This document shows positions 7,204 through 16,739 of a DNA stretch of 64,000 nt, in pieces (positions within the stretch are counted from its first letter, which is position 1; every line of letters starts with the position of its first letter). The position numbers and the translations under genes were made by a program. The notes beneath the pieces are model-generated. The model worked only from the letters and a program-made list of their open reading frames with translations. It ran no database searches and had not been told where the DNA came from. The DNA lies in assembly GCF_007004095.1 (NCBI RefSeq), contig NZ_VHJK01000002.1:186001-250000 (forward strand), read 5' to 3'. This DNA is from Erythrobacter insulae. Its GTDB lineage: Bacteria; Pseudomonadota; Alphaproteobacteria; Sphingomonadales; Sphingomonadaceae.

Positions 7204-8975
7204 TCAGACCGGGGTTCTTGCAGCACCAATTGCGCTTCGATCCAGTTGTCGATGTAATCCTCAAGCACCGAAAGCGGGATTGAACCGTTTTCAAGCACCG
7301 CATCGTGGAACGCGCGCAAATCGAAATCTGCGCCAAGCGCCGTTTCGGCGCGGCTGCGCAATTCGCGGATTTTCAGCTCACCGATTTTGTACGCCAGCGC
7401 TTGGCCGGGCCATGTCATGTAACGGTTTACCTCCGCGTCAATATTCGCAGGCGAAAGCGCGGTGTTATCGAGCATGTAATCGACCGCTTGGCGTTTGCTC
7501 CAACCTTTGGAATGAAGTCCGGTATCAACCACCAGCCGCGTCGCCCGCCACATTTCATAACTCAAACGGCCCATCTGTTTGGCGGGTGTATCATACAGCC
7601 CCATCTCGATCCCCAGACGCTCAGAATACAGCCCCCAGCCTTCGACAAATGCGGTGAAAAATGTGCCGTTGGCGCGCAGCGGGTGGATATCGAGTTCCTG
7701 TTGCAACGCGATCTGATGGTGGTGGCCCGGTACAGCCTCGTGCACGCCGAGAGCGGGCAATTCCCACAAGGGGCGCTGGTCCAGTTCGGTCAGGTTAAGC
7801 CGGTAAATGCCCGCCTGCCCCGTCTCTAAAGACCCCGGTTCATAATAAGCGGTGGTGTTGCCCGGCGCATTCGCAGCAGGGATCGGGTCCACGGTATAGG
7901 GCTGGCGCGGCAAGCGCCCGAACAGTTTGGGCATGAACCCGTCGATCTTTTTCGCCAGCGCCTGCGTGTAACGCAGATATTCCTGCTCATCCGTCATGTA
8001 ATATTGCGGGTCGGTGCGCAGATGTTCGATAAACGCTTCGCGGGTTTCAAAACCTGCCTCGGTCGCGACTTCTACCATTTCGGCGCGGATGCGCGCGACT
8101 TCGGACAGGCCCAGATTGTGGACTTCGTCCGGCGTCATGTCGGTGGTGGTGAAACTGCGCACACGGTAAGCGTAATATTCATCGCCATTGGGCGTGGCTA
8201 GGATACCGGGCGTACCGGCCCGGCATTTGGGCTCATATTCGTGGCGATAGAATGCCAGAAAGTTTTCATAAGCCGGCAAGACACCGGTTTGGATGGCGTC
8301 GGCAGCCGAGGCTTTAAGCGCGCTCCAGTCCTCTTCCGAAACAGAGCCCGGCTTTTCTGCGGCAAAGGGCTCCCAGAACGGCGAGACCGTGTAATCGCCT
8401 GTGATCTGCTGCGCGATGCGCGCATCAAACCCCTGCATTGGCTCGCAAGGCTGGGTCAGGCCCAGCTCAACCGCTTTTCGGCTGCGGGCGATCCCATCTG
8501 CGTTATACGCCCTGAATGCTCTCAGACGGGCGATGTAGCTTTGATAATCGGCTTTGGTGAAAAACGCAGACCGGTACGGCAGCGACGCAAAGCCGGAGAA
8601 CCAGCCGCCGCGATTGGTGAACAGGATGTAGCGGTTATGATCGAAATCCGCGCCTGCCAGCTGATCTTCGAAACTGCTTTTCAGGATCGCATAATCAACT
8701 TTCAGATCGCGCGTCAGATCATCGGCATCAATCGCATCGAGTCGGGCCAGAAAAGCGCGAGTTTCCGCGACAACGCGGTCATATTCGGCAAGCGATAAAT
8801 CGCCCAATTGCCCGTCACCCCGGCGATCCCCGATGCTGCTGGCAAGCTGGGGATCGCTATCAAGCGTCGCCTCCCACACTTCTTCGCGCAGCGCCTCGTA
8901 ATCTTCGATGGGTCCGGCAAATACCGGCGCAATCGGAGCCAGAGCCAGCACGGCCCCCATGGTTAACAGGCGCAT
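7200..8975 (-). CDS. Secreted DUF885 family putative metallopeptidase
   Basis: This 591-residue protein starts with a signal peptide, cleavage likely after VFA at residue 20. The DUF885 core contains HEAVPGHHHQ at residues 412-421, a variant zinc-peptidase motif, and a downstream EGWGLYSE segment that supplies a plausible third ligand. Members are often annotated as lipoproteins or carboxypeptidase-like, but this one has no lipobox cysteine. The start at 8975 has GGAG eight bases upstream. It is divergent from the phosphatase gene at 9043 and convergent with the ABC1 kinase gene, overlapping it by four bases. The substrate is unknown. Confidence 0.85.
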   Translation of the reverse strand: MRLLTMGAVLALAPIAPVFAGPIEDYEALREEVWEATLDSDPQLASSIGDRRGDGQLGDLSLAEYDRVVAETRAFLARLDAIDADDLTRDLKVDYAILKSSFEDQLAGADFDHNRYILFTNRGGWFSGFASLPYRSAFFTKADYQSYIARLRAFRAYNADGIARSRKAVELGLTQPCEPMQGFDARIAQQITGDYTVSPFWEPFAAEKPGSVSEEDWSALKASAADAIQTGVLPAYENFLAFYRHEYEPKCRAGTPGILATPNGDEYYAYRVRSFTTTDMTPDEVHNLGLSEVARIRAEMVEVATEAGFETREAFIEHLRTDPQYYMTDEQEYLRYTQALAKKIDGFMPKLFGRLPRQPYTVDPIPAANAPGNTTAYYEPGSLETGQAGIYRLNLTELDQRPLWELPALGVHEAVPGHHHQIALQQELDIHPLRANGTFFTAFVEGWGLYSERLGIEMGLYDTPAKQMGRLSYEMWRATRLVVDTGLHSKGWSKRQAVDYMLDNTALSPANIDAEVNRYMTWPGQALAYKIGELKIRELRSRAETALGADFDLRAFHDAVLENGSIPLSVLEDYIDNWIEAQLVLQEPRSD

Positions 8976-9042
8976 AATCTTTACTCCATCTTTTCTATGG
9001 TGCGTATTGAGTACGTTGCAATTGGTGCATTATGGGTCGGTC

Positions 9043-9543
9043 ATGACAGACCACGCTCGTCCCCCGCTCAGCGTGCTTTTCGTATGCCTGGGCAATATCT
9101 GCCGCTCTCCGATGGTTGAGGGCGCTTTTCGTGCGGCTGCCGAAAACGCAGGCATTGAAGCCCGCGTAGATTCGGTTGGCACCGCTGCGTACCATATCGG
9201 AGAGCCACCAGACAGCCGCGCGATCGCCACCGCAATGGCGCACGGCGTGGACATTGCCGCTCTGCGCGGACGCCAGCTTCAGCCGCAGGATTTCTATGAA
9301 TTCACCCATATCTTTGCGCTGGATACAGCCAATCTGGCCGGGGTCAAAGCGCAAGAGCCCCGAGACGCGAGCGCCAATGTATCGCTTTTGATGGACGCGG
9401 TAGAGGGGCGATCAGGCGAACCGGTGCCAGACCCGTATTACGGCGATGAAAGCGATTTCCAAGCGGTGTGGGCAGAAATCCAAACCGCGGTCGCAGCCCT
9501 TGTCAAAGCGTTTGAAGAAAGCGGCGCCGAAGCCCGTTTCTAA
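9043..9543 (+). CDS. Low-molecular-weight protein-tyrosine phosphatase
   Basis: The protein has 166 residues. The phosphate-binding loop is CLGNICRS, with the nucleophile C15 and R21 in the C-x5-R arrangement. The general acid is in PVPDPYYG near the C-terminus. Enzymes of this class dephosphorylate phosphotyrosine or phosphoarginine, or act on capsule tyrosine kinases; no kinase or polysaccharide gene lies nearby to choose among these. The ATG at 9043 places the loop close to the N-terminus as usual. Its stop overlaps the recG stop by four bases. Confidence 0.92.
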   Translation: MTDHARPPLSVLFVCLGNICRSPMVEGAFRAAAENAGIEARVDSVGTAAYHIGEPPDSRAIATAMAHGVDIAALRGRQLQPQDFYEFTHIFALDTANLAGVKAQEPRDASANVSLLMDAVEGRSGEPVPDPYYGDESDFQAVWAEIQTAVAALVKAFEESGAEARF

Positions 9544-11603
9544 CCGCCGCGCAGCAATTGAACGCCCCAATCGCGCTCGAACAGATATAGCAATATTCGC
9601 GCGGCCTCGCCGCGCTCGCTCGTAAGTCCGCCATCGCGATCAATAAGCAACCGCGCATCGGCATGAGCGACGGGGAGTAATTTTTGCACCTGTTCCAGAT
9701 TGGCGACCCGGAATGCCGCATCACCCGATTGCCGCGTGCCCAACAATTCGCCGCCGCCGCGCAGCTCCAAATCTTCCTCAGCGATGCGAAACCCGTCCTG
9801 CGTTTCCCGCATCAACGCCAACCGTTTGCGGCCCGTTTCGGACAATTCATTGCCGCGCATCAACACGCAGACCGACTTTTCCGATCCCCGCCCCACGCGT
9901 CCGCGCAGCTGGTGAAGCTGTGCCAGCCCAAACCGTTCAGCCTGTTCAATCACCATCAGCGTTGAAGACGGCACATCCACACCGACTTCGATCACAGTCG
10001 TCGCGACCAGCAATTTTGCGCCGCCGCTGGCAAAGCGTTCCATATTGGCGTCTTTGATATCAGGCGGCAGCTGACCGTGCACCATCACCACATCATCGCC
10101 GAACCGCTCTTTCAACCAGGAATAACGCGCCTCTGCCGCAGCGATATCGTCCGTCTCGTTTTCGCGCACCATCGGGCACACCCAATAGGCCTGCTGACCG
10201 CTGGCCAAATGCCTTTCGACACCAGCGGCCATATCTTCCAACCGATCCTGCGAGATAACGCGCGTATCAATCGCCTGCCTGCCGGGCGGAAGCTCATCAA
10301 GACGGCTCACATCCATTTCGCCATATTGCGCAAGTGTCAGGCTGCGCGGGATTGGCGTCGCTGTCATCGCCAGCGTGTGCGGCGCGCGCTTTCCCTTTGC
10401 CGCCAGTGCAAGCCGTTGCTGGACTCCAAAGCGGTGTTGCTCGTCAATCACCACCAGGCCGAGATCTTTATAATTGACCGTATCCTGAAAAATCGAATGC
10501 GTACCCACGAGAATATCGATCGATCCATCAAGCAATCCCATCAGAATGCCTTCGCGTTCCTTACCCTTGGCCCGGCCTGTAAGGATCGCGACCTCTGCAC
10601 CTGTTGGCGCAGCCATTTTGCGCAGAGTCTCGAAATGCTGACGGGCTAATATCTCTGTCGGCGCAAGCATTGCCGCTTGCTTGCCAGCCTCAACCGCGAT
10701 CAGCATCGCCGCGAGCGCAACAACCGTTTTACCCGCGCCGACATCGCCTTGTAACAGGCGCAGCATGGGCGATTCCTGCTGTAGATCGCCTTCGATCTCT
10801 TTGATCGAGCGCTTCTGTGCGCCGGTCATTTCAAATGGCAGATCCAGCTTTGCGCGCAGATTGCCATCGCCTGCCAAGGCCTGACCTTTACGCCGCCGCC
10901 CCTCGGCCTTTACCATCAACAAAGCCAGACTGTTGGCGAGCAGTTCATCATAGGCCAACCGGTCACGGGCGGGCTCGTTCATATCTTTATGCGCCAGTTT
11001 CAACGCATCGCGCCATGCAGGCCAGCTTTCGCGTTCGAACTGGCCTCTTTCAATCCACTCCGGCAGATCCGGTAACCGTTCCAACGCTTGCGCCGTTAGC
11101 GATGCGACGCGCGGCTGGGTCAGCCCCTCGGATAGCGCGTAGACGGGTTCGACCAGCCGCCCCATATGCGCCGCGCTGTCTTTCTCGACATGATCCGGAT
11201 GTACAATCTGCAACATATCGCCGTATCGATCGAGACGTCCGGCAACCCAGCGTTTTTCGCCCACCGGCAATTGTTTCTTCGCGGTGTAGGATGCCCGCCC
11301 GAAATATGTCAGCGCACAGATATTGCCCGCGTCATCCTGAGCCAGCACCCGGTAAGGGCCTCTGCCCGGGTTGCGGCTGGCGCGGTGCTCGGTCGGGGTC
11401 AGCGCAATAACAACCTGCTCACCCTCGCCCCCTTCATCCAGATCGGCAATCACGCGGCGGGTCACAAATCGTTCAGGCAGATGATAGGCCAGATCCTTGA
11501 CGCGGGTCAGGCCCAGCTTCTCCAGCGGCTTCATCATCTTGGGCCCAACCCCATCAAGGTCGCGGGCTTCGATAAACAGCGGATTGAGGGCCTCTGGACG
11601 CAT
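9540..11603 (-). CDS. recG: ATP-dependent DNA helicase RecG
   Basis: RecG unwinds and reverses stalled replication forks and branch-migrates Holliday junctions. The 687-residue protein has the N-terminal GVGPKMMKPLEKLG helix-hairpin-helix, the wedge/OB domain (residues 60-160), the Walker A LQGDVGAGKTVVAL, the DEQH box in VVIDEQHRFGVQQR, motif III MTATPIPR and motif VI QLRGRVGRG. All helicase motifs are intact. It is divergent from sdhE, and this recG-sdhE-mfd order is common in alphaproteobacteria. Confidence 0.97.
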   Translation of the reverse strand: MRPEALNPLFIEARDLDGVGPKMMKPLEKLGLTRVKDLAYHLPERFVTRRVIADLDEGGEGEQVVIALTPTEHRASRNPGRGPYRVLAQDDAGNICALTYFGRASYTAKKQLPVGEKRWVAGRLDRYGDMLQIVHPDHVEKDSAAHMGRLVEPVYALSEGLTQPRVASLTAQALERLPDLPEWIERGQFERESWPAWRDALKLAHKDMNEPARDRLAYDELLANSLALLMVKAEGRRRKGQALAGDGNLRAKLDLPFEMTGAQKRSIKEIEGDLQQESPMLRLLQGDVGAGKTVVALAAMLIAVEAGKQAAMLAPTEILARQHFETLRKMAAPTGAEVAILTGRAKGKEREGILMGLLDGSIDILVGTHSIFQDTVNYKDLGLVVIDEQHRFGVQQRLALAAKGKRAPHTLAMTATPIPRSLTLAQYGEMDVSRLDELPPGRQAIDTRVISQDRLEDMAAGVERHLASGQQAYWVCPMVRENETDDIAAAEARYSWLKERFGDDVVMVHGQLPPDIKDANMERFASGGAKLLVATTVIEVGVDVPSSTLMVIEQAERFGLAQLHQLRGRVGRGSEKSVCVLMRGNELSETGRKRLALMRETQDGFRIAEEDLELRGGGELLGTRQSGDAAFRVANLEQVQKLLPVAHADARLLIDRDGGLTSERGEAARILLYLFERDWGVQLLRGG

Positions 11604-11658
11604 AAGAACACTCTATACCGTCTTGAACGCGATTGCCGAGTGCCTTACTTGGCCCTGC

Positions 11659-11937
11659 ATGACGGATATGCCCACATTCGAAGCCCGACTGGCGCGCGCA
11701 AAGTTCCGCGCATGGCATCGCGGCACGCGCGAAGCCGATTATATGATCGGCGGTTTCTTCGATCGCTACGCGTCAGAATGGGATCACCCGACGCTGGAAT
11801 GGTTTGAAGAATTGCTGGCCGAAGATGACGTGGACGTGATGGCATGGGCGCTTAAAACAGCACCGGTGCCCGAAAAATTCCAAGGCGAGCAGATCGAAAA
11901 AATGCAAGCGCTCGACTACGTCGATATCCCGCGCTAA
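11659..11937 (+). CDS. sdhE: Succinate dehydrogenase flavin assembly factor SdhE
   Basis: This 92-residue protein matches SdhE/SDHAF2, the factor that promotes covalent FAD attachment to the flavoprotein subunit SdhA. The family signature RGTREADYMIGGFFD is at about residues 21-35 and the acidic FEELLAEDD helix follows. The ATG at 11659 and another at 11668 are both possible starts. The gene lies between recG (divergent, 55 bases away) and mfd, with a terminator-like hairpin between it and mfd. Confidence 0.93.
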   Translation: MTDMPTFEARLARAKFRAWHRGTREADYMIGGFFDRYASEWDHPTLEWFEELLAEDDVDVMAWALKTAPVPEKFQGEQIEKMQALDYVDIPR

Positions 11938-11956
11938 TCGCTGCGTCCTTTCTAAA

Positions 11957-11985
11957 TCGGGAACAGCTCGTGTCCCCGACCTTTT
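11957..11985 (+). terminator. Terminator-like hairpin between sdhE and mfd
   Basis: TCGGGAACA and TGTCCCCGA pair with one mismatch around a GCTCG loop, and CTTTT follows. It begins about 20 bases after the sdhE stop and ends just before the mfd start at 11997, so it may separate the two transcripts. Confidence 0.5.
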
Positions 11986-11996
11986 ACTGAGCAGAC

Positions 11997-14900
11997 ATGC
12001 CCGATCTGAACCGCATCCTGGCGGCGGAAACTCCGCTTACGCTTTCGTCGCTGCCACGCGGCGCGGTTCCGCTTATCCTCGGCGATATGGCACGCGCGGC
12101 AAAACAGCGCGCTGTATTTATTGCCGCCGACGATGCTTCCATGAAATCTGTGGCCGAAGCGGCAAGGTTTTTTGCACCAGAGGTCGAGGTGCTGGAGCTG
12201 CCTGCATGGGATTGCCTCCCCTATGACCGGGCATCACCTGCCCTTTCCGTTAGCGCGGCGCGGCTTTCCGCGTTGTTCAAACTGCAGCATCCCGCTGGCG
12301 GATCGCAATTGCTTGTCACCACGGTCAACGCTGCACTGCAACGGGTGCTGACCCCGTTTCGTATTCGCGAAAGCGTGCGTCAATTTAAACCGGGCACGTC
12401 GATCGGGCATGACAGCCTTTCTGCGTTGCTCACCCGGCAGGGATATTCGCGCACTGACACGGTAATCGACCACGGCGAATTCGCGGTGCGCGGTTCGATT
12501 GTCGATATCTTTCCGTCGTCGCTTGAATCCGGCCTGCGGCTCGATTTTTTTGGTGACGAGCTGGAAAGCCTGCGGCTGTTCGATCCCGGCACGCAGCGGT
12601 CGATCGGACGGTTGGATTCGCACCTTTTGTTGCCCGCATCCGAAGCGCTGATTGATGATGACAGCATCAAAAGGTTCCGGTCGCGATACCGCGAAATGTT
12701 TGGCGCTACCGCCACACAGGATCCGCTTTACGAAGCGGTAAGCGATGGCCGGCGACTGGCCGGAATGGAACATTGGTTGCCGCTGTTTGAAGAACGGCTT
12801 TCAACCTTGTTCGACCATGTGTCGGACGATGATCTGATCGTGATTGATCAGGCCGCCATCGGCGCCGCAGAAGAGCGCCTGACCGATATCAGCGATTATC
12901 ACGAGCAACGCGGGCGGATCGCCAGCGAAAAGAGCGGCAGCTATCGCCCGATTGATCCCACCGCGCTTTATGTCGGCAAGGATGAATTCGAGAGCGCTCT
13001 GAAATCGGCTGCCGCCCACCGCGCCAGCATATTCTCGGCTCCTGAAAGCGACACGAACCTCGATTTCGGGTTTAAGGCCGCACGTGATTTCACCCCGGAG
13101 CGCGGGCGCGGCGACAATATCTATGACGCGGCGGCAAAGCACTTCAAAGAGATCGCGAAATCGGGCCGCAGACCGCTTTTCGCCGCCTATTCCACTGGCA
13201 GCCGGTCACGCATTGCATCGATCCTGTCCGAAGCGGGCTGCGAAACGACGCTGGCCGACACGTGGCAGGAAGCCCTCGGCCTCGCCGCCAAGGGCAAAAC
13301 CGCCGCGATGGTTCTCCCCCTTGAAGCAGGCTTTGCCAACAGCGATCTGGAAATCCTGACAGAGCAGGACGTTCTGGGCGACAGGCTCGTCCGCCGGAAA
13401 AAGAAGCGCAAGGATTCCGACGCGTTTCTGGCCGAACTGCAGGCGCTTACACGCGGCGATTTGGTGGTCCATGTCGAACACGGGATTGGCAAATATCTCG
13501 GTCTGGACCCGGTTGCCGTCGGCAAAAGCCAGCATGATTGCGTTGCGCTGGAATATCGCGGCGGCGACAAATTGTTCATTCCCGTCGAGAATATCGACGT
13601 GCTCTCCCGCTATGGCTCCAGCGAGGAAGCCGTCCAACTTGATCGGCTGGGCGGTGAAGCATGGCAAAAACGCCGCGCCAAGCTGAAAGAACGCATCACT
13701 GCGATTGCCGGCGAATTGATGAAAGTCGCCGCGGAACGCGCGCTGAAAAAAGCACCGGTCTTCGAAGCCGAAGAAGCAAGCTTCAACCAGTTCGTCGATC
13801 GTTTCCCATGGGAAGAAACCGACGATCAGGATGCCGCCATCGCCGATGTTCTGCGCGATCTGGAAAGCGGCAAACCGATGGACCGCCTCGTTTGCGGCGA
13901 TGTTGGTTTTGGCAAAACCGAAGTCGCCTTGCGCGCCGCATTCGTTGCGGCGATGAGCGGGCAACAGGTCGCAGTGGTGGCCCCCACGACTTTGCTCGCA
14001 CGTCAGCATTATCAGAACTTTACCGAACGCTTCGCTGGCTTCCCGCTTAAAGTCGGGCGTCTTTCCCGTCTCGTTTCAGCCAAGGAAATGGCGGAAACCC
14101 GCGAAGGGTTGGCCAGCGGCGATATCGATATCATCGTCGGAACCCACGCGATCCTTTCCAAATCGACCGAGTTCGGAAATCTCGGCCTCGTGATTGTTGA
14201 TGAAGAACAGCGTTTTGGCGTCACGCATAAAGAGAAGCTGAAACAGCTGCGCTCTGACGTCCACATGCTGACCCTCACCGCCACGCCCATCCCGCGCACC
14301 TTGCAGATGGCGATGACGGGTCTGCGCGAACTGTCCACCATCCAGACCCCGCCAGTCGATCGTCTCGCCGTGCGTACATACGTCATGGAATGGGATGATA
14401 TGGTGATGCGCGAGGCGTTGCTGCGGGAACACCATCGCGGCGGTCAAAGTTTTATTGTCGTGCCGCGCATTTCCGACATGGCCGATGTCGAGGAATGGCT
14501 GCGCGAAAATGTGCCCGAGGTTAAGCCGATCTCTGCCCACGGCCAGATGGGCGCAGGCGAAATCGAAGAGCGCATGAGCGCATTTTACGAAGGCAAATAC
14601 GAAGTTCTGCTTTCGACCACCATCGTGGAGAGCGGGCTGGATCTGCCCAGCGCGAATACAATCATCATTCACCGTGCTGACCGCTTTGGTCTGGCACAGC
14701 TATATCAGCTGCGCGGGCGCGTGGGCCGGGCGAAACTGCGCGCCTATGCATATCTTTCCTATGAGAAAGACGTGCAGCTTTCAGAGATCGCAGAAAAGCG
14801 CCTCAAGGTGCTCGGCGATCTCGATAGTCTGGGTGCCGGTTTCCAGCTGGCGAGCCACGATCTTGATATTCGCGGTGCAGGCAATTTGCTTGGCGATGAA

Positions 14901-15479
14901 CAATCGGGTCACATCCGCGAGGTTGGTTTCGAACTGTACCAATCCATGCTCGAAGATGCGATTTTGGCCGCCAAAGCGGGTGAAATGGGGCTTGAAGCCG
15001 CCAAAGACAAAGTCTCGCCCCAGATCACTGTCGATGCGCCGATTATGATCCCAGAGGAATACGTGCCCGATCTTGCGGTGCGTATGGCGCTCTATCGCCG
15101 TTTGAATCAGGCTCAGGACAGCGCAGAAATTGAAAGCATGGCCGCAGAGATGATCGACCGGTTTGGCGATTTGCCGGAGCCGACCAAAAATCTGATCCGC
15201 CTGATCGAGATCAAGCATCAGGCCATAACTGCAAATATCGCAAAGATTGACGTCGGCGCGCGCGGCACGCTGGTGACGTTCCACAATGACGATTTCCCCG
15301 ATGGCCCCGGCCTGATCGCCTATGTCGACCGCTTGGCAGGGACCGCGAAATTGCGCCCGGACATGAAGCTGGTCATCAACCGCGCATGGGGCGATCCGCA
15401 AAGCCGCCTCAATGGGCTGTTCCAACTGACCAAGGGATTGAGCGGTATCGTGAAGAAGGCGCACAAGAAGGCGGCTTAA
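11997..15479 (+). CDS. mfd: Transcription-repair coupling factor Mfd
   Basis: Mfd removes stalled RNA polymerase from damaged template and recruits UvrA. The 1160-residue protein shows the N-terminal UvrB-like module, the RNA-polymerase-interacting domain around residues 480-570 (LVVHVEHGIGKYLGLD), Walker A CGDVGFGKTEVAL near residue 640, DEEQRFGV, TATPIPRTL and QLRGRVGRA, and the C-terminal TRCF domain. Length is normal and no motif is broken. The ATG at 11997 follows the sdhE hairpin closely; a purine-rich ribosome site (GAGCAGAC) precedes it. Confidence 0.97.
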   Translation: MPDLNRILAAETPLTLSSLPRGAVPLILGDMARAAKQRAVFIAADDASMKSVAEAARFFAPEVEVLELPAWDCLPYDRASPALSVSAARLSALFKLQHPAGGSQLLVTTVNAALQRVLTPFRIRESVRQFKPGTSIGHDSLSALLTRQGYSRTDTVIDHGEFAVRGSIVDIFPSSLESGLRLDFFGDELESLRLFDPGTQRSIGRLDSHLLLPASEALIDDDSIKRFRSRYREMFGATATQDPLYEAVSDGRRLAGMEHWLPLFEERLSTLFDHVSDDDLIVIDQAAIGAAEERLTDISDYHEQRGRIASEKSGSYRPIDPTALYVGKDEFESALKSAAAHRASIFSAPESDTNLDFGFKAARDFTPERGRGDNIYDAAAKHFKEIAKSGRRPLFAAYSTGSRSRIASILSEAGCETTLADTWQEALGLAAKGKTAAMVLPLEAGFANSDLEILTEQDVLGDRLVRRKKKRKDSDAFLAELQALTRGDLVVHVEHGIGKYLGLDPVAVGKSQHDCVALEYRGGDKLFIPVENIDVLSRYGSSEEAVQLDRLGGEAWQKRRAKLKERITAIAGELMKVAAERALKKAPVFEAEEASFNQFVDRFPWEETDDQDAAIADVLRDLESGKPMDRLVCGDVGFGKTEVALRAAFVAAMSGQQVAVVAPTTLLARQHYQNFTERFAGFPLKVGRLSRLVSAKEMAETREGLASGDIDIIVGTHAILSKSTEFGNLGLVIVDEEQRFGVTHKEKLKQLRSDVHMLTLTATPIPRTLQMAMTGLRELSTIQTPPVDRLAVRTYVMEWDDMVMREALLREHHRGGQSFIVVPRISDMADVEEWLRENVPEVKPISAHGQMGAGEIEERMSAFYEGKYEVLLSTTIVESGLDLPSANTIIIHRADRFGLAQLYQLRGRVGRAKLRAYAYLSYEKDVQLSEIAEKRLKVLGDLDSLGAGFQLASHDLDIRGAGNLLGDEQSGHIREVGFELYQSMLEDAILAAKAGEMGLEAAKDKVSPQITVDAPIMIPEEYVPDLAVRMALYRRLNQAQDSAEIESMAAEMIDRFGDLPEPTKNLIRLIEIKHQAITANIAKIDVGARGTLVTFHNDDFPDGPGLIAYVDRLAGTAKLRPDMKLVINRAWGDPQSRLNGLFQLTKGLSGIVKKAHKKAA

Positions 15480-15842
15480 ACCGTAAGGGCTTGTGAGTTT
15501 TGCGCAGTTTAGCCTGCCCTCACCTTTCGGCGCCTACCCTCTTATGAGTTGGCGGCGACCAATCAAATCTGGGCGCGGCATTCCTTTGAAACCCACATCG
15601 ATCACAGCGCCATCAGATTCGATACCGGGTCGTAACCACATGGCTACGGCGCGTCCGGAATCGGTGTTGTAAACGCTCGATTGATCAAATTCGGCCGCTG
15701 CCTAATGCGATTGTGAAGCGCGGCCTGGCACCTCTCCTTGCGCGCCTGCGGCTAAATCTTCGGATATTACGGATGGCCGCCGCCGGGTTTCGACGTAGCC
15801 TTGCGTGTTGATCAGCAAGGGAGATCACGATGGGAGATCAGT
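15480..15842. other. 363-base stretch with no intact gene
   Basis: Between the mfd stop and the SDR start all six frames are broken. The only coding-like trace is a 55-codon minus-strand segment resembling a GNAT acetyltransferase (15537-15701). The last 24 bases belong to a 13-base tandem duplication at the SDR start. It looks like a decayed gene plus the SDR leader. Confidence 0.5.
15537..15701 (-). pseudogene. Possible remnant of a GNAT family acetyltransferase
   Basis: A 55-codon segment lies between two in-frame stops and has no start. It reads with good codon structure and includes YNTDSGRAVAMWLRPGIE, similar to the T-x-D-G-x-G-A-A-x-W-x-P-P-G segment common in one group of GNAT acetyltransferases. 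The flanking frames do not continue the family pattern, and the acetyl-CoA loop is missing. The identification is by eye on a short stretch and may be wrong. Confidence 0.35.
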
Positions 15843-15853
15843 ATGGGAGATAG
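15819..15853 (+). repeat. 13-base tandem duplication spanning the SDR ribosome site and start codon
   Basis: GGGAGATCACGAT (15819-15831) is followed by GGGAGATCAGTAT (15832-15844) and GGGAGATAG (15845-15853). The period is 13 bases. The second copy ends in the first two bases of the SDR start codon; the first copy creates another ATG at 15830, out of frame with the SDR, that opens a seven-codon ORF overlapping the true start and stopping at TAG 15851-15853. Confidence 0.8.
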
Positions 15854-16616
15854 ATTAAAGGGCAAGATTGCGATCATCACCGGGGCCACTGGCGGGATTG
15901 GCGAGGCAAGCGTCCGGCGATTCCTGGATGAAGGCGCAAGCGTGATGATGACGGGCCGCAATTCTGACAAGCTGGCAAAGAGTGCGAAGCGCCTCGGCTC
16001 TGGCGACCGTCTCTCGTATTTTACCGCAGACGTTGTGGATGAGGAACAGACGAAAGCCTCCATCGAGGCGACCGCCGAGCGATTTGGGGGTCTCGACGTT
16101 GTGTTCGCAAATGCTGGCATCGAGGGCGTAATACAGCCAATCGAAGAGCAGACACAAAAGGACGTGCTCGACGTTTTGCAGCCAAACGTGATTGGGGTCT
16201 GGAACCTGCTCCATCACGCTATTCCTCACCTGAAGAAACGCGGCGGCGGGTCCATCATGATCACGTCGTCTACAGCAGGGCTTACCGGCTTTCCGGGCCT
16301 CAGCGCCTATTGCGCCAGTAAGCACGCGGTGATCGGCATGATGCGCACCGCAGCGGCCGAGCTTGCACCGGATAGAATCCGCGTGAACACGATCAATCCC
16401 GGTCCGATCGATAACAGGATGATTGCGTCTGTAGAAAACCAGCTCTCAACCAATGGACCGGAGTCCGCTAGGGCGCGGATTGAGGCCATGGTCCCCATGG
16501 CTCGTTACGGGACAAATGAGGAAGTCGCGAACCTCGCGGTCTTTCTAGCCAGTGACGAAAGCACCTATACCACTGGTTCGGTAAATGTGATCGACGGCGG
16601 ATTGACGGCACTTTAG
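15843..16616 (+). CDS. Short-chain dehydrogenase/reductase (SDR)
   Basis: This 257-residue classical SDR has the cofactor loop TGATGGIG near residues 14-21, FANAGIEG, the catalytic YCASK and the C-terminal TTGSVNVIDGG. The ATG at 15843 gives the standard N-terminus MGDRLKGKIAIITGA. The ribosome-site and start region lies in a 13-base triplicate repeat with an overlapping out-of-frame ATG 13 bases upstream. It stands alone between a decayed region and the convergent EAL gene, so there is no context for a substrate. An acceptor such as a 3-oxoacyl or alcohol compound is possible but not shown. Confidence 0.85.
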   Translation: MGDRLKGKIAIITGATGGIGEASVRRFLDEGASVMMTGRNSDKLAKSAKRLGSGDRLSYFTADVVDEEQTKASIEATAERFGGLDVVFANAGIEGVIQPIEEQTQKDVLDVLQPNVIGVWNLLHHAIPHLKKRGGGSIMITSSTAGLTGFPGLSAYCASKHAVIGMMRTAAAELAPDRIRVNTINPGPIDNRMIASVENQLSTNGPESARARIEAMVPMARYGTNEEVANLAVFLASDESTYTTGSVNVIDGGLTAL

Positions 16617-16739
16617 GTGTGGCAGTCCGCCTTTAAGCCCAATCATATCCAGGCCAAACGATCTTTTGATCCAATTGAGGGCCACGAATAGCCATAAAAG
16701 TCCGCTTAGCGAATGATCGGGCGCAGCAACAACGTGCCC

